Numbered from the stretch's first letter, positions 24,341 through 45,808 are shown. The stretch is DNA of 64,000 nt from Nipponacmea schrenckii (GCA_030562195.1 JAUJPP010000003.1:21793398-21857397), one strand, 5' to 3'. Numbers and translations are program-made. The notes: generated by a model from the sequence alone, not told the origin.

Positions 24341-25261
24341 TCTTCTCCATTCTTTAAACTCGTTCTAATCGTGATTATTTTCGTTGATGGGTATTCGAAT
24401 GGTAGTTGTTGGTTTGGTTTGGTTATATGATCTAACAACTGATGGGAAAAAATCCCTTACATTTCGCAGATCATCTATCTATGTAGATTTTGATCAAGAA
24501 TATTTCTGAAATAGATGAATTCGTCTGTTGTTCTTCCGTAATTTATTCTATGGGTGTGTTGTTTCTGTTAATGGAAATCGAAGTAGGTCTACTCTTTTTA
24601 TTTCATCTGTCCTTCTGTGAGTCTTCTGTTATAGAGCGACATGCTCTTATGGTTTCATCAGTTTCTTTCTTCTATATGATACTTGTTTTACCAAAGACTG
24701 TGTCCACATTCGACGTCATACCTACAGAGGTGCAGGGTGATCTGATGTGCCATATAGTTGATGATCCCTATTTCACTTAAAATATATGAAACCGTTTCAC
24801 GTATGAGATGTCACTTCTGCTTTATACATATATATCTTTGAATAATACACTAGAGCCACCTTTCATGATAAGAGACAAAGTCAAATACTTATGTTGACCT
24901 GCAAATATATTGATGACATAGTATTGTTTATTGTTTTTTTTTTTTCGTGTTAATTAGAGTGTAGTGGTATGATATTGATAATAACTATACATATAATAAT
25001 AACTGTTCTCTGGCCGTCTTTACCTATACAATAGTTTCAATTCAAATTTCAGATAATGGTAAAATATAGCAGAACATAAAAACGTGAAGAACAGAAGGAA
25101 TGGCCTGTTAAGAACTTTATTACGTGATGGTATAGGTGTCGTCTGCGAGGTCAAGATTACCATTTACCCTTCAAACTCAATGAACATCGGGTGTACCTAA
25201 TTTAAAGATTGGTGAATAGCTTGAATTACTGATAAGAAGATTATGCTGATAAAATAATTGA
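24341..25261. other. Intergenic; one unassigned 96-codon open frame
   Basis: An open frame at 24490-24780 (plus, 96 codons) is hydrophobic at its start and has no domain I recognise; it may be chance. The rest is AT-rich spacer ahead of SLC16-B, including its promoter, which I cannot delimit. Confidence 0.3.
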
Positions 25262-25390
25262 TTGATACAATTTATCATTGGGATCATTTACTTTTTATCA
25301 TCCAGTAAAATCGTGTCCCTGGATATAGACAACGGTCGTCTGGTAAAACTATCGAATTTGGTATTCATCACCCGGCCTACACCCGACACC

Positions 25391-28300
25391 ATGCCTAGTA
25401 ATGATTTCCTGAAAGTGCCAGATGTTGAAATACCGAAACGTTCCAAGTCTAAGAGTGTGCAAGAAGAGTTTGTACCACCGGATGGAGGATGGGGGTGGGT
25501 GGTATGCGTGACGTCACTATGGGTGAATGGTACAGTGTTTGGAATATTAAATACATTTGGTATATTGTATGTTAAATTGAGAGATAAATATGCTGGAAAT
25601 GATCCGAGTATTTCTTTTAAAACATGTAAGTATTTCTATAAGGGTAGGTCTACTTTTCGCTTCATCCCGTAATGTTAGTATTAACCTTTTTATGACCATC
25701 ATTATCACATTATTTGTATAAACTTAAGTTTAGGTAATATTATGAACATTAAAAATTAATTGAGCACAATACATATTCTAGTATAACTTGTAGTAGTTAT
25801 TGTTTCGCATTTAACAAAGTATTGAATTATTATTTAGTATTTAAAAAAATCCATAATATATGCTGGCCACGTCATTAACGACACGATTAATCGGGTATTT
25901 TTTCTGTATTGGAAGGTTTTACTCTCAAATTCGCTTCAGCCACTATAATTTTTCAATGTTAATTGAATGTTAAAAATTAGACATAAATTTGTCTACTCGT
26001 GATTATTATCATCTTAATCTTTGTCCTGTGATGTGGGATACGACGACGGCTTGATAATGATCGCCCTATATTCAGTTTATTTCTGATAGGTTTTGGGGTT
26101 ATTGTTTTTTTTGTTTTATGGGATGTGGGGGGGGGGGGGTTAATGCTCTATAACATTTTTGAAGGTGTCACGGTTAGCAAAACCTATTTTCAGCTTCCAT
26201 ACAATACAAAATGACTGTAACAGAATACACTATTTCATACAAAGACATTCAATGACAATTACAGCCTTCATAAAATAAAATAATAACATTTGCAAAAGGA
26301 TTTACAAATCTAAAGAAAAATGTGTTTTACTCTTTTTTAGCATGGATTGGTTCTGTGTCAACCGGGGTGACGTTTCTAATGTGTATGATAGCTAGTATTA
26401 TAAGCGATAGACTTGGTATCAGAAAGACAGCTTTGATCGGAGCACTGCTCGGGTTAATAGGATTGGTTTCGAGTGCCTTTGTGGAACAATTAGAACTTCT
26501 TTATTTAACTTACGGCATTATTTTAGGATTTGGTTCAGCCTTCGCCTATTCCCCTTCATTAGTGATTTTAGGGCATTATTTTAAAAAGCATATGGGCCTT
26601 GTAAACGGAATCGTAACATTCGGAAGTGCAATTTTTACAATTGGTTTGTCCTTAGGACTTCCTTATTTATTAAAAGAACTCGAACTCAAATACACATTTC
26701 TTTTCTTAGCCGGACTATATTTATTACTTATTCCCTGTGTTTTGTCATGGAAACCATTAATTCACCATGAATCTAAACACCCATCCATTGCTCTATCATC
26801 AGAGAGTATTTATAACCATTGTAACGACTTCTGTTCGTGGACCAGAAAATATTTAAATGTTAGTATTTGGAGAAACAAAGGATATGTTGTGTGGTCATTA
26901 TCATGTGGACTTTCACTATTTGGTTATTTTGTTCCATTCGTCCATTTGGTAAGTATCCTTTGTCTTTTGCTTTTTCCATTATGCACGTGTATTCTTGATA
27001 GTAGCCTTGTTTAATAACTCGGACATACCCTAGTGCACCGCATTGACGTCCACTGGTCGGTATATATAGTATTCAAAATAATTGCTAATAAAGTCGGCAA
27101 CAAAAACTTAGTACCCAAGTACGGATATCTTCGGAAAAAATTGCTGTTTAAAGAAGAAGTTAATGCTTCAAAACCAAATTTTGTTGATAAATCAAATTTA
27201 CAATTGCAGGTGAAACATTCTAAAGATTTATTTCCCGAAGCTGATGGAAACTACTTAATTATGTGTCTTAGTATAACATCAGGAGTTGGTCGGATTATTT
27301 GTGGCAAGTTAGCAGACATGGCATGTGTCAACAGAGTCATCATGCAACAATCAGCGTTTGCTATTTTTGGAATAGCTGCACTGTGTATACCATTTGCAGA
27401 TAATTTTTATGGATTAATTGCAATTTGTCTCGTTATGGGTCTGTGTGATGGGTTATTCATCTGTTTAATTGGACCCATTGCCTTTGATTTAGTTGGACCT
27501 ACTGGTGCTTCACAAGCTATTGGATTTTTATTGGGAATTTTTTCCATACCTCTATCAGTTGGTCCCCCAATAGCAGGTAATGTATTCTGAAATCCTGCAT
27601 AGTTAAAAACGGTCTCCCGCGAAAACTTCATTAACGCTCTGCGACATGATTGAATCAGCTGCAGCTAATATATTAATAAATATATTAATTATTAATATTT
27701 CAGATTTCCGAAATTTAGGCCATTGAAGAAAATGCGCGTACATATAAATGTACTGCAATTAATAAAAAGTGTCTCTTAACGGGAATGAAATGTGACACAC
27801 ATCTTTATTTTCAAATGTGCTACAACTTATCAAGTATGGATATATTTGGCACTATGTAGCATTCTCCGTAGAAGAGAAACAAAAAAGGCGATTACGTCTA
27901 GGTCCACGTTTAAGTTGTAACATGACAACCGGATTAAATAACTTTCATTTCGATTTTTAATTAGGAGTGTCTCATAGATAATTAAAACATGACTTAGTGA
28001 TTGAAATTAAAGATGGTGTGTTAATATTTATGAATGTTAAGTCACGAAGTTTGTACATTGTACTAAGTCAGTTTATGGGGTAGATATTAATAATACCAAC
28101 CCTATGTTGTTTATGACATCTCGGTCAACCCACTTGAAACTTGTTACGACTTATTCATTACATGACTGCTCGTGTTTCCTTCTTATCTCTAATGTGTTAT
28201 TGAAGATAATGTAGATCATTTTCTCTGTGACTAGAATTAATATCGCAATAAATATTTTCTTGGTGTGTAAAATTATTGCATATTCAAATAACAGTTTGAT

Positions 28301-29786
28301 ATTTGCATTTTATATTCAAAATTAAGATATAAAATAGCTATACAATAAAGCACGCAAATTTTCATATGTAAACATGGATTTGCGAATTCATCTTACACAT
28401 CAGATAGAGTTACCATTTCATATATCATACCAATTCTTATCTACAATATTTTAAGATAGGTGTATATCAATAAAGCTTTTAAAACAGAAAAATAAAAAAT
28501 TGCCCTTGGTAAAAAAATTATCGTGTTACATGACATACCTATACATTTGTACCGTGACTATGTATGACATATTCGATGGGTTTAACGTTTTATAGGGTAT
28601 TTCAATTTACATTTACCATTGTACATGACATACCAATATAGATGTACCGTTCGATATGATGCTTGAAATGAGATTCATCTTTTTTATGACATACAACAAT
28701 AGATTTACTGTTTTGCATGAAATACCAATGCATAGGTTTACCGATTTATAATTTATGTGACATATTAATATAAGATTTACCGTTTTATATGACATTTAAA
28801 TATAGATTTACCTTATTCAATCAAAATTAGATTTTAGCTATACGACATACCTATATAGATTTTACTAAGATCTAATAAGACTCAAGATAGATTTCCCGTT
28901 TTTAAGATATGTTTACGCCATTAAAAAAGTTATTCAATTAAATTTTATAATGTTATCTTTATTAAAAGGGATTTTTCTCATTCATATTTTCAGGCCTTCT
29001 CTACGATTATTTGGGATCATATCAAGTAGCATTCCATGTGGCTGGTGTTCCACCAATTGTCGGGGCATTATTTATGTTATGTATTCCACGTACTAAACAG
29101 GTTAGTAGAACTGTTCTCTTATTTCATATAATTATTCATACTTATTATACAATTATTTTATTTTTAGGCATCGTATAAAATGTGTAGCGTTCCAAACGCC
29201 ATTTGAAAAAAATACTATATCTTTGAATACTTGAACACTAGCCATGAATTTTTTTATAGCTTTTATTGTGCTGCTTTATGCTATAGAATGATTATCATGA
29301 ATTCTGCTTGAATAACAAAGAACTATTTTCTTTGCAGAATTATCCAGCTGTTACAGAAACTCAAGAATTCGCAGCAGTATCCATGCAAAATATTCTTCAA
29401 GACGCTGCAGGTATGATGAACTTCATTAACACTGGCATATTCTATAGGAAACTGGAGATTTTGATGATCCTGTCCAATTCAGAATAGTTCAACTACGATT
29501 AACTGCAATGCTATTGACTGCTATTTAACCTTGTTACCAAATGTCACAAGCTGACTATAATTTTGAAATGATATCATCTCAACCAATCATTTGAATTTCA
29601 GACGCAGCTCATAAAGCTCCAGTAGACCTTGGAGGAGGTCCAGCTGAAACTGAATTAATTATTATCAAAGATGGTGAGATATTAGAAGGTTTTCACATTG
29701 AAGACGACTTGGAAGATTATGTTCCAGAAATACAACAGATGCTGGAAAATAATAATCAACAGGACAAGAAAACCAGTGAATTGTGA
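25391..29786 (+). CDS. SLC16 monocarboxylate transporter-like protein, copy B (6 exons)
   Basis: Exons: 25391-25625, 26341-26948, 27210-27576, 28994-29100, 29338-29410, 29602-29786, coding 524 residues. The splice sites are GT-AG with phases identical to copy A at 8239-13697. It carries the canonical SLC16 signature 'PPDGGWGW' (residues 29-36) before helix 1, a 'YFKK' motif in exon 2, and a 12-helix MFS layout with an acidic, Asn-rich C-tail. Expected function is proton-linked or facilitated movement of a monocarboxylate across the plasma membrane; the substrate is not predictable. An in-frame ATG at 25262 would add 43 residues. I prefer 25391 because it gives the short cytosolic N-terminus typical of the family. 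Two tracts are almost identical to copy A even at silent sites, suggesting gene conversion. Confidence 0.93.
28510..28870. repeat. Irregular tandem repeat (~36-45 bp) in SLC16-B intron 3
   Basis: Units contain 'tatgacataccaatatag' followed by 'atttaccgtttta'. About eight degenerate copies lie inside the intron between exons 3 and 4 (27577-28993). Copy A has no counterpart in its short matching intron (9218-9547). Confidence 0.65.
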
Positions 29787-30008
29787 TCATATACTCAGAG
29801 ACCCTTTCTTCATCAGTTTTAAAAGGATGGCATTTCAGGTACTTTTTACCGTTGACTCAGCAGACCTTCTCGTTCCACAGTATTCCACTAACATCTGTGA
29901 AAAATGGTGTAGATGATGACCAAAATTTCAAATTCATCAACATCAAATTATTTTGTAAAAAAATATTTCTTCCTTTAGTGGCATTAAGTAAATGTAGAAT
30001 ATATATCA

Positions 30009-30156
30009 GGACACAATTATATGGATAACAATATTATTATTAAATGACTTTCGACGTTTCAACAAGGGTGCTCGTTGTTTGATAAAGATGGGAGCAACCT
30101 CGTTGAAACGTCGAAAGTTATTTAATAAAAATATTGTTATCCATATAATTGTGTCC
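30009..30156. repeat. 148-bp near-perfect hairpin just past SLC16-B
   Basis: Arms of about 55-60 bp (from 'ggacacaattatatggataa' at 30009 and its reverse complement ending 30156) are inverted with few mismatches. They enclose a ~40-base centre with 'gataaagatgggagcaacct' and 'cgttgaaacgtcgaaag'. The centre resembles the 'gatgaag...gaaacgtcg' block often found at ends of Penelope-like elements. It lies about 220 bp after the SLC16-B stop and may be part of its 3'UTR, with an AATAAA at 30124-30129 inside the right arm. Confidence 0.8.
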
Positions 30157-30169
30157 AGAAATTTTAAAT

Positions 30170-32659
30170 AATATTCTTATGAAAAATATTTACACAAAAC
30201 TAGAATGTGACCTCAAGCACTGTTATTTGTTGAAGTTGTAATTATGTTGTTATTTATGATAAAAATATGTATAAAATATTTCTTGAATATGTGCCAGCTT
30301 ATTAATTATGGATACCGACGTGCAATATTGGACCTCTGCAGTTAGTAGGCAATCCAATGGACGGTCATTATTTCCAGCCCATTGGGCTTTGGAATATTGC
30401 AAAATAAAAAATATAATGAAACGCAGCGGTAAACACGCTGCAAGGCTTTTAACTGGAACCTAGAAAGTTTGCAATGCTAGCCAATAAGACAACGAATAAT
30501 TTATTAAGTTCTTTATCAACTTATAAAGTCTTTAATGGTACAGCTCCCATTAGACTCTTTTAAACCTTCTGCCTAACATCATCATTTCAATCCCTCCCGT
30601 TGTCAACACGCGTTTCCAATACGCATCACCTTACATTTTGAACTCAATGCCAATTAACCTAAAACAATCTAAATCTAGATTTCTTAAAGAACACTTTGGT
30701 TTAGCACTATTAACAAAATAGGTAATTTTTAAAACTTGGGCAGCGCACTATGAACCTCAGTATCTGTACATTTAAGAAATTCGGATGTTATGTTATGATG
30801 TCCTTTAAAGGCATTCAAATAAATAATCAAATGCACCGCAAGAATAACTTTCATTGTTTTTAATTTATAATGATAAACCAAGTACGTTATACATCAAACT
30901 ATATCTTAATTTGTATCAATGACACACTTGACATTGACAGTTTTATCAAATAAAATATATTATATTCGGTTATCTCGTGTCATAATTTATATTCTTCAAG
31001 TGTCAATTTGATATGGTACATATACTAAATATCTATCGTAGATAAGCGAGCTTTTTTCATAATTAGCTCACTTCAATTTCAATAACTAGTCTTCTGATCA
31101 ATTCACAATGCAACATAGGCTACAACCGTTCTGTACATTGGCCAGAACATGTTTCATATTTAAACTCTATAATTCAACAATAACGTACTGCTGAAGTTGA
31201 AACAGTTAGAGGCGACTATTTTTCAAACGATCTTAGGGTATCCTAGAAATAGTGTTTGTAATCAAGATCTTAAGACATCCAAGATAAAGATCATTCCATG
31301 TCCAGGCCATTTTAATGTCTGTATGTAGAATGTCAATATTGGCCTGAAAGAGGAGATAGTCTAGATTACCCTCCTACAGTTTTGTTTCAATGTAGAACTT
31401 GTAATAGTAATTTTATGATTACTGAAAAAGATCTTGTAGAGAAGATATTATTTGTGATTTAGATATAAAACAGTATATGTACAGCAGATAATATATGTAC
31501 AATAAAACATCCAACTGCATAGAGTGATAATAGATAATCAATATTAATATATCAACAAGTTAGAATAGTCTGTCAGTACAGATCTTTATGGATTAACAAG
31601 CACTAACCAAATATCAACACAAACAAGTAAATTGCCAAAAAAACACACATAAATGTCAATAAATATTCAAGTGACTGACATTGTTAATCACACTATATTT
31701 CATATCATCCTCCCCACACCCTTTAATACAATATCAAAATTGTCTAAGGTAATGCTCAAGTTTAGTCCTGATAGAGTAAAAAAAATAAACACAATTTACT
31801 AAAGATGTTAAAGCTAAATCAGGCTTTGGTTTTTGTGGGGTTTTCTTCCATCTTGATTTTCACCTTTCAAAATTATACAGAAGTATAACATTCTATGACC
31901 ATTTCTAAGACTCAAATTATTCTATGGGTTTAGACTTGCGATATAACAAAACAACTGGCATACCAGTACTTCTCATTAAACTTTATACATAAGATAAAAC
32001 CGGTTTTCCGTTCAGAATTTTGAGAAATAAAAGCATTTATTTCAATTTAAATTCATAAATAAGCATTAAACTTTCATTTCTTAACACCTTCAGTCTATAT
32101 TTGAAATAATGATATGATTTTTAACAATGAAATAATGAGTTATGAATAAAGAAGATGAACACAATATGAACAGTAGGAATGATATCAATGAAAGGAAATG
32201 ATGCATTGATGAAGAATTAAATGCCCTCGGTTTGACATTGAACTATTGTTGCAGCAGACAATATTTGACTGACTCTAGAGGTAGAACTATATTTTTTATT
32301 TTAATTTACATATGAAGGGAAGATTGCCAGGGACCTGATTGTTCTTCAAAATTTGTAATAAGCATTTTACACAGAATTCAAAAATATGGCTTGAGAAATT
32401 CGAATGTCTGTTGAAAAACTGGTACCAACATGGTTCTATATTACACTGGGTAAGAAACATAACATTAAAATTTAGTTTTTCAGTATTATCAACATATTTT
32501 GGTCATATTGCCACCGATCCAGTCTGTCTTTCGAGAGAAAAAAACTCCTGATTTCAAAGAAAATAAGCTACATGTACTTGAAGAAGTGAAAATGTCCACA
32601 GTCCTATCTGAAATCCCACTGAATAAAATCCTTCACTATTTTATAACACAACCATAATG
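30170..32659. other. Intergenic / convergent 3' ends of SLC16-B and Scm
   Basis: No gene is seen. The segment at 30420-30830 translates in broken frames to islands that look like the C-terminal tail of a LINE reverse transcriptase ORF ('KHAARLLTGT', a later 'LPLSTRVSNTHHLTF'-like stretch). It could be a very old LINE remnant, but this is weak. The 3' ends of the two convergent genes must fall here. Confidence 0.3.
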
Positions 32660-40685
<8,026 letters not shown>

Positions 40686-40702
40686 TTTAACTTATTTTAC
40701 TG

Positions 40703-42330
40703 AAAAATAAAAGTTCATTATGAACAACAATTAGCCTTTTAAGTCATGAAAAAATATAGCAAACCAGCTTTAAACCAGTTGTTGTTCACTAAATAGGTGT
40801 CAAAGTTTTAAGAAGTTATATAATAGGAAGTTTTATTTAAACAAAATTGTGTAAGAAAAAAACATAGAATGATACAGTATAAATGATTTAATAAACAAAT
40901 TCTTACTTTGATGAGACTGAATATAGTTCTAATGGATGTTTTACCAACTAACTTCACTGTTTGAGGCCATTGAAACTTTACATTCATTTCAAAAGAAATG
41001 AAACCACCGTATTTTCAATTTTTTTTTACTGAGTTTTAGCCTGAAAACATGCCAATATGTATTGCACATCCAAAACATCAGCAAAGTGGAAAAAATCGAA
41101 TTCCGTGAAAGTGACATTCCCTCAATAACTGTAGGTCCATATAAACTGTACAAAACAGCTGACAGACTCCACACATCTTTAAAGGCTTGTCAAATTGATT
41201 TTACAGATTGTATTGAAATGAATTTTTGTACAGATGTTGTAAAAGGGTTGTAAAAGGATTTTACAAAAGCAGACCACCAATTCTAAATTTCTTCATTTTT
41301 TAGTTTTTCTTTTATGTTGCTGCAAACAGGTGGTATCATTTCTTTTGGACACTAGTTTAGTTGAACTTGGAGACATTATTTTTTTCCATTGAAATTAAAT
41401 GATTTGAGCAGCTACAGGTCGTAAGTAAGATGTCAATCCCAATAATTAGTCTGATCTACAGGAGTAAACATACAGTCCAGTCAAAATATTGATTTCTTGA
41501 TTAACCAGACTCTTGAGTCTGAGTAGCTGCTGCTACTGTATGTCTGGATAATCTTGATGAGAAAAATAACATTTCGGTCAAAACGACATGCCGTTTTCAA
41601 AGACTGACATTGCTCTTTTCGAGATACACGGACAATAGATTTAAAAACTTCTGTGAAATGCACAATTACAATAGTCAGAGATAACTGACTTAATATTAAA
41701 ACATTACTAACCAAGCATTTATTTACAAATTTTCTTGTTTCTAAATTTCTCTTTCCGCCATATTTATTCTCGTTAAATCTCATTGTTTTCGACGAGATAT
41801 GCGTTCGAATCAATAGTAAAGTTCGTGCCCTCAGTCAGAAATCACCTTTGATAATCAGACAATTCGACCAATATTTCTAAAAGATATCTATCTTTTAAGG
41901 CATATACACTTTTGATTTGCCAACCCGGGCTCCTATCTTATGGGCAAAATACAACTAGTTGAGTTAGAAAAATAAATGTCCAACTTTAATTATTGGATTA
42001 AAAAAGAATGTGTTTTCTTTTCATGTTTAAAACGTATGAATGGGTTAACACTAACGAAAGTCTAGTTGTTCAGATGGGAAATTATAAGTTGGGTGTTTCA
42101 CTTACTGAACTTACTGTTTTAAGCGAAAAGTTTGCACTATGTACATCAGGAGCTGACATAGTCAATGTGAATCCTTATAGGCCAAAAACAATTTGAAATT
42201 TCAGGTTTTCATAATTTTGATCATAAACATTATTTTGCTTTTGATCACTTGCAGCTCTTCATGACAATAAATCTTTCAAATAGCATAACTAATCAAATCA
42301 CTGAAATTGTTTATGATGACATGTTTGATT
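40703..42330. other. Scm upstream region and spacer
   Basis: Should contain the Scm promoter and 5'UTR exon(s). A donor-like 'caaa|gtaaga' on minus near 40905-40915 could end a non-coding first exon. No other gene is recognised; the open frames at 41062-41253, 41481-41813 and 42008-42196 have no domains. Confidence 0.35.
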
Positions 42331-43429
42331 AAGATAGCTTGCCAGGCAAGGTAATATACGCCCACTGGCAGCATTGATTTTGAATAAAAACTTTTCAGTA
42401 AGGTAACAATTAGAATGAAATATTCAACCTTGCGCCATATACTTTTTTTCTAGGGTCTCTAGTTTCATTAAAAAGTCATAAATTTACCTATTAACAACTC
42501 ATTAAATATTTTTTGGTATTTTTATGATTTGCAATAGGGTTCACCCTTAATAATATTTTGATATTTTTAATTCTTAATAGGGCTCCTCCTTGGTTGATAT
42601 TAAACAATTTCAGCGAGTTTTGTCAAAAATGAATGTTTAGAGTGTTCACAAGCCGAAAGTTGAAAGCGTTTTTGAAAACAAGGGCAATAACTGACACTAA
42701 ATATTTTTCGATTTATCTGATTTTCAATAGGGTTCATCCTTGGGAGAAAACAAATACTAAAGCCAAGTTTCATCAAAATCCATTCAAAATTGCTCTTTGT
42801 AGTGTGTTAACGAGCTAAAATTGAACGCGATTTCAAAAACAAGGGCTATAAGTTGTACTAAATATTTTTCGATTTTCAATAAGGTTCATCCTTGGGATAA
42901 AACAAATACTAAATCCAATTTTCATCAAAATCCATTAAAATTGTTCTTTCTAGCTTTCTAGAGTGTTTACAAGCTAAAATTAAATGTGTTTTCAAGAACA
43001 AGGGCAATAACTTGTACTAAATATTTTTTGATTTATCTGATTTTCAATAGGGTTCATCCTTGGGTGAAAACAAATACTCAAACCAAGTTTCATCAAAATC
43101 CATTAAAAACTTTTCTTTGTAGAGTGTCAACAAGCTCAAATTGAATGCGTTTTCAAGAACAAGGGCAATAACTCATACTAAATATTTCTCGCTGATTTTC
43201 AAAAGAATTCATCCTTGAGTTAAAAGACACTCTCACACCAAGTTTCATCAAAATCGGTCAAGAATTGTGCTATGTAGAGTATTTACGAGACCAAAATCGA
43301 ACACGTTTTAAAGAACGATATATTTTGATATTTTTAATTTTCAATAGGGCTCATCCCTGAAAAGGAACTGGCATATATTTGTTTATTTTCAATAGGGCTC
43401 ATCCCTGGGTAATAGAAAACAATTTTAGC

Positions 43430-43589
43430 TAGCCCTTTTGAGATTTGTAAAACACTATCTTTTTAAAGGCAGGCATTGTTTTTACCTTTTTGTGTTCATT
43501 AATACCGTAGGCTACTACATTTTCTTTACACAGCGCAGAAAATGATAAGAAAGAATATGCATTAAAACAGATAGAAGGAACTGGTATAT
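43430..43589 (+). pseudogene. Captured copy of CDK8 exon 2 with its upstream intron
   Basis: Matches 47977-48143 nearly perfectly: about 110 bp of intron 1, the complete acceptor 'ttctttacacag', and 57 of the 82 coding bases of exon 2 (through the codons for 'QIEGTG'). It stops before the 'SMSACRE' codons and the donor. Two differences stand out: one G/A change near 43442 and absence of the 6-bp 'ccggta' found in the source near 48063. The flanks are repeat-element sequence, and parts of them (43364-43429 and 43578-43650) are duplicated around it. It is a dead fragment carried by the mobile element, not an alternative exon. Confidence 0.92.
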
Positions 43590-44014
43590 ATTTTTTTATT
43601 TTCAATAGAGCTCATCCCTGGGTGATAATAAACAATTTTAGCTAGTTCTGTCAACATTGATCATGAACTGTGCCTTCTAGAGTGTTTATAAGCCAAAAAG
43701 TTGAACGCGTTTTCAAAAACAAGGGCAATAACTGACACTTAGTATTTTTCGATCATCCTTGGGTGATAAATATTTAAGCAAAGTTTCATCAAAATCCATT
43801 AAGAATTATTCTTTCAAGAACAAGGGCTATAACTCATATTAAATATTTTTGCGATTTCGCTGATTTTCAATAGGGTTCATCCTCGAGTTATAACAAACTC
43901 TCCCACCAAGTTTCATCAAAATCCGTTAAGAATTGCACATTGTAGAGTGTTTACGCGCCATTCATGAACAAGGGCAAGAACTCACACTAAATTTTTTCCG
44001 ATTTCGCTGATTTT

Positions 44015-45808
44015 TATACGCCCACATGAAATGGGGGGGCGTATATTGTCGTCACCTCTGTCCGTCCGTCTGTCCACAATTGCTCGTGCAATTCTTGACG
44101 GATTTAATTGAAACTTTATATGAGTGTTAATGATCACTCAAGGATGAACCCTATTTAAAATCAGTGAAATCGGAAAAAAATTAGTATGAGTTTTTGCCCT
44201 TGTTCTTGAATGGCTCGTAAACACTCTACAATGAGCAATTCTTGCCTGATTGAAACTTGGTGTGAGAGTATGTTATAACTCAAGGTTAAACCCTATTGAA
44301 AATCAGCGAAATCAAAAAACATTTAGTATGAGTTATTGCCCTTGTTCTTGAAAACGCGTTCAATTTTAGCGTGTAAGCACTCTTGAGAGAACAATCTTAA
44401 TGGATTTTGATGAAACTTAGCTTGAGTATTTGTTATCACCCAAGGATGAAGCCTATTGAAAACCAGTAAAATCGAAAAAAATTTAATATCAGTTATTGCC
44501 CTTGTTTTTGAAAACGCGTTCAATTTTTGGCTTTAAAACACTCTACAAAGCACAGTTATTGACCGATTTTGACAAAACTTGTTGAAATTGTTTAATATCA
44601 CCCAAGGATGAACCCTTTTGAAAATAGAAAATATCAAAATATATTTGATACAAATTATTGCCTTTGTTCTATAAAATGTGTTGGATTTTTGCCTTGTAAA
44701 CACTCTACAAGTCACAATTCTTGAGCGATTTTGAAGTAACTTGGCATGAGTATTTGTAATCACCTAAGGATGAACCCTATTGAAATTCAGTTAAATCGAA
44801 AAATATTTAGTATCAGTAATTGCCCTTGTTTTTGAAAACGCGTTCAGTTTTAGCTTGTAGACACTCTAGAAAAAACAATTCTTAATGGATTTTGATAAAA
44901 CTTGGCCTGGGTATTTGTTTTTACCCAAGGATGAACCTTATTGAAAATCAAATAAATTGAAATATATTTAGTGTCAGTTATTGCCCTTGTGTTTGAAAAC
45001 GTGTTTAACTTTTTGGCTAATAAACACTCTAGAAGGTACAATTCATGACCAATGTTGACAAAACTCACTGAAATTGTTGGATATCGCAAGGGATGAGCCC
45101 TATTAAAAATTAAAAATATCAAAATATATCTAATATGAATTATTGCCCTTGTTTTTTTTGTCTCGTAAACACTCTACATGGCACAATGACCGTTTTCGAT
45201 GAAACTTGGTGTGAGAGTGTGTTATAACTCAAGGATGAACCCTATTGAAAATCAGCGAAATCGAAAAAAATTTTAGTATGAGTTACTGCTCTTGTTCTTG
45301 AAAACGCGTTCAATTTTAGCTTGTAAACACTCTAGAAAAAACAATTCTTAATGGATTTTGATTAAACTTGGCTTGAGTATTTGTTTTTACCCAAGGATAA
45401 ATTCTATTGAAAATCAGATAAATCGAAAAATATTTAGTGTCAGTTTTTGCCCTAGTTTTCAAAAACGCTTTCAACTTTTGGCTTGTGAACACTCTAAACA
45501 TTCATTTTTGACCAAACTCGCTGAAATTGTTTAATATCAACCAAGGATGAGCCTTATTAAGAATTAAAAATATCAAAATATTATTAAGGGTGAACCCTAT
45601 TGCAAATCATAAAAATACCGAAAAATATTTAATGAATAGTTATTTGGTACAATTCTTGACCGATTTTAATGAAACTAGACACCCTAGAAAAAAATATATG
45701 GTGGAAGGTTGAATATATCATTCCACTTATTGTAACCTTACTGAAAAGTTTTTATTTGAAATAAATGCTGCCAGTGGGCGTATATTACCTTTCCTGGCAA
45801 GCTATCTT
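44015..45808 (+). mobile_element. Helentron-like element B, nested in element A
   Basis: Begins 'TATACGCCCACATGAAATGG' with a 5' palindrome (TATACGCCC ... GGGCGTATA) and a 'gtccgtccgtc' run. About nine core units follow, with 'gaaacttggtgtgagagt', 'aacccaaggatgaac'-type blocks and 'ttgcccttgttcttgaaaac'. It ends '...CTGCCAGTGGGCGTATATT' plus a hairpin and GCTATCTT. Removing 44015-45808 rejoins 'gctgatttt' to 'caatagggttcatcc', exactly the uninterrupted core of element A, with no duplicated target bases. No proteins are encoded; repeated short open frames on minus are shadows of the core. Confidence 0.88.

Noticed and set aside
24490..24780. 96-codon hydrophobic frame as a possible small membrane protein
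   Set aside because: No recognisable motif or splice continuation; treated as chance in AT-rich DNA.
30420..30830. LINE reverse-transcriptase tail
   Set aside because: Only short suggestive islands in shifting frames; insufficient to call a family.
42633..45501. Repeated 60-90 codon frames with 'NRVHPWVKTNTQAKFHQNP'-like text
   Set aside because: They are shadows of the ~160-bp core repeat of the Helentron-like elements; similar text recurs at 61182-61533 and reflects the DNA repeat, not selection on protein.
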